From Bog-756 sp963830165 (GTDB taxonomy: Bacteria; Actinomycetota; Acidimicrobiia; Acidimicrobiales; RAAP-2): a stretch of DNA of 64,000 nt. Below the pieces are notes generated by a model. The model worked only from the letters and a program-made list of their open reading frames with translations. It made no database searches and had not been told where the DNA came from. Of the stretch, positions 18,756 to 25,347 are shown piece by piece; the first letter of the stretch is position 1; each line of letters begins with the position of its first letter. The DNA lies in the NCBI GenBank assembly GCA_963830165.1, contig CAWHKZ010000007.1:62001-126000 (forward strand). The letters are read 5' to 3'. The translations under genes and the position numbers were made by a program.

Positions 18756-19787
18756 TCACCCCGTTGAGGTTGGCTTCCCAGGTCGGTGGGCTCCCTTGGG
18801 AACCGCCCCGTAGACCTCGGAACTGCTGTAGGGATCGACGTTGTCGGGGTAGTACGCGCCGTCGGCCCCGTTGGCGTCGGGGACGTAGGTCAGCGCGTAC
18901 GGCGGCAGGTTGGCGGTGTTCGCCGCGTTGGCCTTCTCGGTCGCCCGCGCCCAGGCGTAGAAGGAGGCCTTGGAGACCACGCTGCCGTAGTCGAACATCG
19001 CACCGTGCCAGAGTCCGCACAGTTCGTTGCACCGTACGGTGACGCTGCCGGTCTGCCGGGTGGTGGTGTAGGCGACGTTGTTCAGCTGCGGGTTGGCGTC
19101 GGCCTTGATGCTCAGCTGGTAGGCCCAGAAGCTGTGGATCACGTCGAGTGAGGTGACGTTGAATTCGATGGTCGTGTTGTTGGGCAGGACCAGGTCCGAG
19201 GTCTCGAATCCACCGAACGTGGGATAGCGGTAGGTGAACTTCCACTGCTGGGCGATGACCTGCACGGGGAGGATGGACGCCGACGTCGGCGTCCAGATCG
19301 GATTGGGACCTTCCCCTCCTCCTGAACCGGCATTGGTGATCAGCTCGACGGTCCCGAAGATGAAGAGGCCGAACACGAGCACGGTGGTGCTGACGATCCA
19401 GCCCACCTGCACCCCGAGGGAGGCACGGGCCTGGGGACCTCCCACCGATTCGGGGACCCCCTTGCGGGTCGACCTCCACATGATGATGGCGTAGGCCATG
19501 TAGGTCCACACGGCGAAGACGACGGGCAGGGCGACGAGGAACAGGATGTTGAAGTCGAACTGGTTCTCCTGGGCCGCGGACGTCATGGCCCCGGGCGGGA
19601 CGTGGGGTGCGAGCAGGAACCAGTAGAGCAGGTCGCCCACGACGGACAGCACCGCGGCGATGGCGACGATGCGCCAGATGTGGCGGGGCTCCCCGTGGCC
19701 GTGGCCGTGGCCGTGCGCGTGTCCGGTCGTCGGTTCGCCCGGTCCGGTAGCCGGCTGATCGGCGCCGGCGGCGCTCCCGACGGTCAC
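18756..19787 (-). CDS. ctaC: Cytochrome c oxidase subunit II with His-rich N-terminus
   Basis: Carries the CuA centre that accepts electrons from cytochrome c. 343 residues. Ligands: His218 ('DVIHSFW'), Cys253 and Cys257 with Glu255 between them, His261 and Met264 ('RCNELCGLWHGAM'). Hydrophobic segments lie near 38-60, 80-103 and 125-148, one more than the classical two. Residues 22-36 hold seven His, mostly as Gly-His repeats, before the first segment. No lipobox is seen. GTG 19787 overlaps the stop of the cupredoxin gene upstream (GTGA). Confidence 0.95.
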   Translation of the reverse strand: MTVGSAAGADQPATGPGEPTTGHAHGHGHGHGEPRHIWRIVAIAAVLSVVGDLLYWFLLAPHVPPGAMTSAAQENQFDFNILFLVALPVVFAVWTYMAYAIIMWRSTRKGVPESVGGPQARASLGVQVGWIVSTTVLVFGLFIFGTVELITNAGSGGGEGPNPIWTPTSASILPVQVIAQQWKFTYRYPTFGGFETSDLVLPNNTTIEFNVTSLDVIHSFWAYQLSIKADANPQLNNVAYTTTRQTGSVTVRCNELCGLWHGAMFDYGSVVSKASFYAWARATEKANAANTANLPPYALTYVPDANGADGAYYPDNVDPYSSSEVYGAVPKGAHRPGKPTSTG

Positions 19788-20470
19788 GAGACGACGTCCA
19801 GGAATCCGCCCATGTACCCGACCGTGCTCATCGGCCCTCCGTTGCCGAACAGGAAGCCCAGCCCGCAGGGGATGAAGCACTGCCAGGGGTAGTTGCCCGG
19901 CCCCGGCGTCATGAAAGAGGCCTTGATGATGGTCACCGCCGACTGGGGGGACTTGCAGGGTGCCTGGCTGCAGACGTTGGTGGCGTTCACCGGGACGCCG
20001 ATCAGCGGGACGCTGATCCCCAGGGTCGGGATCGAGAAGGTGTGGCCGACTCCGTTGCCGGTATTCGAGTTGTAGACGCTGTAGGTCTTGCCGTTGTAGG
20101 TGGCGGTTCCGCCGATGGTGCCCTGCACCATCCCCCACTGCTGGTTGCGCAGGGGGCCGCCCGAGTCGAACTGCTCGACGGTCAGATTGATCCGGCGGTG
20201 GGCCGGCAACTTCCAGATCGTCGAGTGGATCCACTGACCCTGCGGGTCGAGGACCAGGTACGACACCCACGTGGGATGGTTGCCGAACCCGTAGCCGATC
20301 GACGCCACCGTCTGCACGGTGAGGTTGACGGGTGCGCCGGCCGCCTGTGCCGAGGTGAAGTCCACGGTCGGCGGCCCCGTGAGCAGGAAGCCCAACACCG
20401 CCCACACCACCAGTCCGACCGCCGCCACGAACAGCCCAATGACGACAGAAACTCTTGCGTCAAATGACAT
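19784..20470 (-). CDS. Membrane-anchored cupredoxin-like protein coupled to ctaC
   Basis: 228 residues: one N-terminal membrane anchor (about 8-30), then an external beta-rich domain. The C-terminal half resembles sulfocyanin/CuA cupredoxins: His143 in 'GHTFSIPTLG', then 'GPGNYPWQCFIPCG' with Cys198 and Cys202, and Met214/Met220 near the end. A second Cys pair is at 167 and 172. The usual blue-copper 'CxxPGH' reads 'CxxPCG', so the second His is replaced by a Cys, giving a CuA-like C-x3-C spacing. Copper binding is inferred. It is the first gene of the cupredoxin-ctaC-ctaD-ctaE unit behind a good promoter. Confidence 0.72.
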   Translation of the reverse strand: MSFDARVSVVIGLFVAAVGLVVWAVLGFLLTGPPTVDFTSAQAAGAPVNLTVQTVASIGYGFGNHPTWVSYLVLDPQGQWIHSTIWKLPAHRRINLTVEQFDSGGPLRNQQWGMVQGTIGGTATYNGKTYSVYNSNTGNGVGHTFSIPTLGISVPLIGVPVNATNVCSQAPCKSPQSAVTIIKASFMTPGPGNYPWQCFIPCGLGFLFGNGGPMSTVGYMGGFLDVVS

Positions 20471-20538
20471 CGCGTACTCCCCACGCCGCCGCGAGCCCCT
20501 TGGAGCCCTCGGGACTCTGCCACTCCCGCTAGTGGAAA

Positions 20539-20587
20539 GATTCTCTGGGGACGGATCGTTTAGTGACCTCCGAATCCACAGAGAATC
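20539..20587. repeat. 9-bp inverted repeat in the oxidase operon leader
   Basis: GATTCTCTG at 20539-20547 and CAGAGAATC at 20579-20587 are perfect reverse complements separated by 31 bases. They lie between the promoter at 20603-20631 and the cupredoxin ATG at 20470. The repeat could be an operator pair or a leader hairpin. Confidence 0.55.
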
Positions 20588-20602
20588 CGAACCGTGAAAT
20601 TC

Positions 20603-20631
20603 ACGTTATGCCGACCCGTTAGAGACGTCAA
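20603..20631 (-). promoter_or_regulatory. Sigma-70-type promoter of the cupredoxin-ctaCDE operon
   Basis: On the minus strand, TTGACG (20631-20626) and TAACGT (20608-20603) are separated by 17 bases, close to consensus. Transcription would start near 20596, about 125 bases before ATG 20470. The local sequence is visibly A/T-richer than its surroundings. Confidence 0.7.
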
Positions 20632-20671
20632 GGGGGCTTTCATGGCCCGTCGACGGTCCGGGCCCGCACGG

Positions 20672-21592
20672 TCAGCCGACGTCGGACGTCCCGGATCGCG
20701 CGGCCCGGAAGTCCGCCGCGTCCACCATCGGACCGCGGTGCGACAGGCGCTCGAGCACGTTGGACAGTGACCCTTCCTGGTCGATGGCCCGCTTGATGAT
20801 CACGATCAGGGCGGGCACCGCCCAGAAGTCACCGCAGACCCACAGGATGGCGGCACCGATCTGCTGGTCGGCGAAGGGGGACAGGGCGACGCCCGGGACG
20901 TGCGTGTACACCGGGTACCAACTGGTGGCGGTGAAGATGCTCATCGCCATGGCCAGCACGAACATGACGACGTTGGTGCCGACGACCGCCCCGGCCTGCC
21001 AGATCGGTCCGGCCCGGGGCCGGAAGGGGTGCGACGGGATGATCTGGAGCCAGAAGAGCACGCCGGTGACGACGAAGCTCCCGTGCAGCAGCCAGACGTG
21101 CACCGATCGGCTGTCCTGGCCCAGGTCGAACAGGGCGGGCACGTGCCACGCCACCATCACCACGTTGAACGAGAGCAGCGCGAACCACGGTCCGGTCACC
21201 ACCCGCCCCATCGGGCGGAGCGCCCGCGACCAGGGGCCGAGCATCACGAAGCGGCCGACCCTGCGACGGACCGCGACCGGGGCGGCGAAGAGCAGCGGAA
21301 TCCATGGCGCGCCGGCGACGATGAGGATGGGACCGTAGAACGCGAGGAGCAGGTGCTCGCCCATGTGCACGAAGAAGTAGTCGTCGGCCCAGTGGTCGAT
21401 CGGCGAGTCGACGGCGAGCAGGAGCACGGCGAGTCCCCCGTAGAAGGCCAGGGAGTGCAGGCGCCGTCGGCGGGTCCGCTGCCTCCCGGACCGCCTCCGC
21501 AGTCGGGCGAGCCCGATCTCGTGGGCGACGACGAGGACGGCCACCACCACGGCGAACGGGTCGAACGACCAGTGCTGGGTGATGTAGTCCAT
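20672..21592 (-). CDS. CtaG-family cytochrome oxidase assembly protein (second copy)
   Basis: 306 residues with about seven helices of the caa3_CtaG family, implicated in forming the CuB site. Conserved His-containing segments are seen: 'FFVHMGEHLLLAFYGPILI', 'VMVAWHVPALFD', 'LHGSFVVTGVLFWLQIIPSHPF' and 'FADQQIGAAILWVCGDFWAVP'. The start is ATG 21592. It lies about 200 bases upstream of the cupredoxin-ctaCDE promoter and downstream of the SCO fusion gene. This copy is the more canonical of the two. Confidence 0.87.
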   Translation of the reverse strand: MDYITQHWSFDPFAVVVAVLVVAHEIGLARLRRRSGRQRTRRRRLHSLAFYGGLAVLLLAVDSPIDHWADDYFFVHMGEHLLLAFYGPILIVAGAPWIPLLFAAPVAVRRRVGRFVMLGPWSRALRPMGRVVTGPWFALLSFNVVMVAWHVPALFDLGQDSRSVHVWLLHGSFVVTGVLFWLQIIPSHPFRPRAGPIWQAGAVVGTNVVMFVLAMAMSIFTATSWYPVYTHVPGVALSPFADQQIGAAILWVCGDFWAVPALIVIIKRAIDQEGSLSNVLERLSHRGPMVDAADFRAARSGTSDVG

Positions 21593-21679
21593 CGCCGCCT
21601 CCTCAGCCCCGGTCGGACATCGGACGAACCGAGGCTAGCGCCGGCCGCCGATCCCGAGCCGGGGGATCCGTTCCGGCGA

Positions 21680-23518
21680 TCACGGCTGGGCGAGCCGTTG
21701 CACCTGGCCCGAGAGCAGGGCCGAGAACGAGGACTCGGTCGCCGCCGTGCCGTCGCCCGGATCGGCATCGAGGACCACCCGGGTACGGCCCGTCCTGTCG
21801 ATGACGTAGACGATGTCGTTGTGGGCGATCATCGCACCCGCGGGACTCACCGCCGACTGCGCCCCGTAGTGGTCCCAGACGGATTCGAGCTGGTCGAGGG
21901 GCCCGGTGAGGAAGATCCAGTTGGGCAGACGGTCGAGCCCCTCCTGGGCGTCGAAGGCGGACGTGAAGGTCGTGGCGTCGTAGAGGGGGTTGATGTCCAC
22001 GGCCACCAGGTCGACTCCGGCCGCTCCGGCGCCCAGCATCCGGTCGGCCACCCGGAGCTCCTGCGCGATGAGGGGGCAGTCGGTGGTGCACACGGGGTCG
22101 AGGAACGTGAGCACCACGACGTGCCCGCCGAGCGATCGCAACGAGACGGTGCGACCGGACTGATCGGTGAGGGTGAACGGCGGCGCCGGCAGGTCGACCA
22201 CGTTCGGGGTGCCGTCGGCGGCCTCCGTCACGATGGCGTCGGCGGTGGGATTCACGGCGGCCAGGGCCATCGGGGCCGCCCCCAGCAGCACGACCCCCAC
22301 GGCACCGAGGGCGGCCAGGAGCCGCCCGAGGTAGGACGGCGCGAGCCGGTCGAGCGGCCCGGCCGATGGGGCCGACGGTGCTCCGGCGACGTCCCCGGCC
22401 GCCGCCACCGCCGGGGGTCCGGCCACGGCCGGCAGCCTCACCACGGCGAGGTAGCCGGCGGTGAACACCACGGCCAGGGGAATCATCGAGTTCGGGTCGG
22501 TGCCCGCGCCGCCGAGGAAGCCGACGTCCTGCACGAGTACCCAGTTCGTCAGGCACAGCCCGACACCGACGATCACGCTGGGCCGGAGCAGTCGCCGGTC
22601 GCCGCTGACGAAGCCCACCCCGATGCCGATCAGCAGCACGACCACCACGGCGTTGACCGCCCAGCCGTGGGCGGCGTCGAAGGAGGCGAACGAGCGCACC
22701 AACGAGGCCGGCACGGAGGGTTGGGGGACCCGCGCCATCCGCTGGAGAACGGCCGTCAGGGTCCCCCCACCTCCGCCCGAGCCCGCCTGGCCCGACCAGA
22801 ACCCCCGGCCCGGCCACGCCTGGAGGACGCCCATCCCGATGAAGAACACGCCGACGACCCGGAGCAGCCCCTTGCCCAACCGGGCCGTCTCCCACCGGGA
22901 GTCCGGCAGGGCGACCAGCACACCGGCCACCACATAGAGGAGCGCCGCCCCGGGGGTGCCGAACAGCCAGCTGCTTCCGGGGGCGAAGATCCCCCCGAAC
23001 GCCTCACCGAAGACCCAGACGACCAGTCCCCATCCCGCACTCACCGCGCCGGCCGACCGGGACCAGTAGCCGCGCGGTGCGACCAGGAGGAAGACCCCGA
23101 TACCGATCTCGATCCACATGGTGGCGGCCGCGGCGGTGACCGGGTGATCCGACCAGATCGTGGCTCCCGAGCTGACCAGGTGCCGCACCCATCCGGGGGA
23201 GGAGGTGGCCGAGGGGATGAGGACTCCGCCCGGGAGGCTCGCCGGAATCGACCCCTGGACCATGAGCAGGCCGTCGAACACCCAGAGGATCCCGAAGGCG
23301 AGCCGGAGGCAGCGGCGGCCCACCGGCTCGGGATAGGGCCATCGTGGTGGCGCGGCCTCGTCCGACGTGCCGGCTGCGACCATCCGGCGGTACCTGATCG
23401 TCCGGATCACGTTCCACGAGAGGGCCAGGACCACGACGAGGAGTACGACGACCAGGACCTGGTGGCGCAGGGTCGAACGGTAGACACCCGTGACCAGGGG
23501 GTTGTCGGTGAGCGTCAC
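21680..23518 (-). CDS. Polytopic membrane protein fused to a SCO1/SenC domain
   Basis: 612 residues from GTG 23518, chosen over GTG 23536 because a purine-rich GGGAGAGG stretch precedes it. The first 400 residues hold about eight to nine hydrophobic helices with a Gly/Trp-rich DoxX-like flavour ('GEAFGGIFAPGSSWLFGTPG'). A Pro/Ala linker and another helix follow. Residues about 440-612 form a SCO domain with Cys477-x3-Cys481 ('CTTDCP') and His566 ('IAHNDIVYVI'), so all copper ligands are present. Joining a thiol/copper chaperone to a multi-pass domain is unusual. Context implies delivery of copper or electrons for CuA or CuB assembly. Confidence 0.8.
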   Translation of the reverse strand: MTLTDNPLVTGVYRSTLRHQVLVVVLLVVVLALSWNVIRTIRYRRMVAAGTSDEAAPPRWPYPEPVGRRCLRLAFGILWVFDGLLMVQGSIPASLPGGVLIPSATSSPGWVRHLVSSGATIWSDHPVTAAAATMWIEIGIGVFLLVAPRGYWSRSAGAVSAGWGLVVWVFGEAFGGIFAPGSSWLFGTPGAALLYVVAGVLVALPDSRWETARLGKGLLRVVGVFFIGMGVLQAWPGRGFWSGQAGSGGGGGTLTAVLQRMARVPQPSVPASLVRSFASFDAAHGWAVNAVVVVLLIGIGVGFVSGDRRLLRPSVIVGVGLCLTNWVLVQDVGFLGGAGTDPNSMIPLAVVFTAGYLAVVRLPAVAGPPAVAAAGDVAGAPSAPSAGPLDRLAPSYLGRLLAALGAVGVVLLGAAPMALAAVNPTADAIVTEAADGTPNVVDLPAPPFTLTDQSGRTVSLRSLGGHVVVLTFLDPVCTTDCPLIAQELRVADRMLGAGAAGVDLVAVDINPLYDATTFTSAFDAQEGLDRLPNWIFLTGPLDQLESVWDHYGAQSAVSPAGAMIAHNDIVYVIDRTGRTRVVLDADPGDGTAATESSFSALLSGQVQRLAQP

Positions 23519-23710
23519 CGCCCCTCTCCCTCTCACGGCCGCACCGACCGTGGCGGGAGCCGGCTCCTCGTGGGCCGGGGTGGGGACGGCCGGCCGCCCG
23601 GGCCGGCCGGTTCGCGGGGTCGATCGCTACGCTCCACCCACATAGCCCTCCTGGCGTCCCCGAACCGCTGTCGGGCGACACGACTCCCGGCCCGTGGCGC
23701 CGGGTTCGGG

Positions 23711-24091
23711 TCAGGTCGAGGACTCCGATCCTGGATGGCCCTGGCGGGCCTCCGCTTCGGTTGCCGCCAACTTCCGCTGCTCCTGCTGCCACGCCCGCAG
23801 CATCCCCACGTGCTCGGGAGCGACGACCGCCGGCTCGGGCGGGCTCCCCTTCCGACCCTTCCGTTGATGGAGCAGGCTCCACCACATGTAACAGGCGAAG
23901 ACGGCGAACAGCGGCCACTCGAACACGTAGGCCCAACTCAGCTCGTTGCCGCCCAGGGCACGCCTCACCTCGAAGACGAACGCACCGGCGCAGAGGATCA
24001 ACCCGCCGGCCAGAGTCAGGTGCAGTTTGACCGCCTCCGAACCGGTGAGCCGCGTGCCAACTGGATCCTGTGGCGGATCGGGCGAACCCAC
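23711..24091 (-). CDS. Small two-helix membrane protein
   Basis: 126 residues from GTG 24091; the frame extends upstream to 24184 and the true start is uncertain. Two hydrophobic segments ('HLTLAGGLILCAGAFVFEV' and 'VFEWPLFAVFACYMWWSLL') are followed by a basic stretch and a charged, helical C-terminus. No family is recognised. It is read in the same direction as the SCO fusion, 190 bases upstream of it. Confidence 0.6.
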   Translation of the reverse strand: MGSPDPPQDPVGTRLTGSEAVKLHLTLAGGLILCAGAFVFEVRRALGGNELSWAYVFEWPLFAVFACYMWWSLLHQRKGRKGSPPEPAVVAPEHVGMLRAWQQEQRKLAATEAEARQGHPGSESST

Positions 24092-24226
24092 GGCGACAGC
24101 GTACCGGCACACCCGCGCCGCCCGGTCGGCCGGCGGGAGCCGGCCCGTCGCCGACCACGATGTGCCCGGACGCCGCGCCGCCACTGCGCCTCCGCCCCGG
24201 CCCGAGCGTCCGGGCTCCCCCCGTAC

Positions 24227-24249
24227 GTGACCTCCCCGGTCACTACCAT
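24227..24249 (+). promoter_or_regulatory. Inverted repeat abutting a -10 element
   Basis: GTGACC (24227-24232) and GGTCAC (24238-24243) form a perfect 6-bp inverted repeat with a 5-base centre. TACCAT (24244-24249) follows directly and looks like a -10 hexamer. The arrangement suits an operator controlling the plus-strand membrane protein at 24367. Confidence 0.4.
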
Positions 24250-24366
24250 GGGGGACGGCGGCAGGCGTGGGGGCCCGGCGCGGCCGCGGCGATGGACGGG
24301 GTCCGCTGCCGGTGGGATCGGCCCTTCGCCGGCGGCAGTCACCTCTTCGGCATGGAGGTCAGCACG

Positions 24367-25347
24367 ATGGCGATCGTCAGCCTCCCCGACAGGGCCAGGA
24401 GAGTCGCCCGCATCGACCTCTCGGACCGTCACGCGCTGCCGTCCCCGGCCCGCCTGGCCGCGGCGGCCGTCCTGGCCGTGGGCGCCTCGCTCGCTGCCGA
24501 CGCGCTGCTCGTGTCCGTCGGCACGTGGCTGTTCCCCTCGACGAGCGGGTACACACACTTCCGCTTCCCGGACTACGCGACCCTCACCGTCATCGGGGTG
24601 CTGATCGCCTGTGCGGCCTGGCCGGTGGTCGTCAGGGTCTCGTCCGCTCCCCGCTGGCTGTTCCTCCGGCTCGCGGTGGTGGTCACCCTCGTCCTCTGGC
24701 TGCCCGATCTGTACCTGCTGGCGCGCCACCAGCCGGTTCGTGCCGTGGCGGTGCTGATGGCCATGCACCTCGCGATCGCCGTGGTCACCTACAACCTCCT
24801 CGTCCGGATGGCGCCGGCGGGACGCGCCACCGTGTCCGATGCGGGGCGCCGGCCCTCGGCTGCCGGTCCCGGGGAGCCGGTCGTGCCGGTCGGCCCACCC
24901 GGGATCCCGGGGAGCCACCTCGGGCTCCCGACCGCCCGGTCGGCGTGGGTGCTGGTCCTGCTCGTCGCCGTCGAGTTCGTGCTGGGGATCGCGGCGCTCG
25001 TCGTGGTGCCCACGGGGCGGCCCAGCGGCTGGCTGCCGGACGACGGAACGGTGCTCTATCTCGTGCACGCCGGCCTGGGCCTCGTCCTGACGCTCGCGGC
25101 GATGATGTTCCTCCTGCGCGTCCACGGGTCGACGCGCATCTACGGCCTGAGCGCCTGGATCGGCGCGGTCGGTGTCGCCGTCGCCGGGATCGGCGGCGTG
25201 CTGGCCGCCGTGCACCCGCTGCGCCTGGTCGGCCTGGCGTGCATGTTCGTGGGACCGGTGGCCGCCGGCTTCGGCTACCTGCTGCCGGCCTTCGAGAGGC
25301 TGTCGGAAGGCGAGACGCCACCCGGTGGTCCGATGCCCGGGAAGTGA
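24367..25347 (+). CDS. Eight-helix membrane protein, N-terminal half DUF6069-like
   Basis: 326 residues. ATG 24367 is chosen over ATG 24352 because GGAGG lies 8 bases before it. Four helices near residues 23-145 resemble the DUF6069 group ('ALLVSVGTWLFP...FPDYATLTVIGVL'). After a Pro/Gly linker a second set of about four helices fills 195-310, with isolated His residues in the loops. No function is known. Its 3' end overlaps the convergent copA by 73 bases. Confidence 0.68.
   Translation: MAIVSLPDRARRVARIDLSDRHALPSPARLAAAAVLAVGASLAADALLVSVGTWLFPSTSGYTHFRFPDYATLTVIGVLIACAAWPVVVRVSSAPRWLFLRLAVVVTLVLWLPDLYLLARHQPVRAVAVLMAMHLAIAVVTYNLLVRMAPAGRATVSDAGRRPSAAGPGEPVVPVGPPGIPGSHLGLPTARSAWVLVLLVAVEFVLGIAALVVVPTGRPSGWLPDDGTVLYLVHAGLGLVLTLAAMMFLLRVHGSTRIYGLSAWIGAVGVAVAGIGGVLAAVHPLRLVGLACMFVGPVAAGFGYLLPAFERLSEGETPPGGPMPGK

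Noticed and set aside
20900..24604. 1234-codon plus-strand frame across the CtaG and SCO fusion genes
   Set aside because: It crosses several real minus-strand genes and intergenic promoters, and shows no domain.
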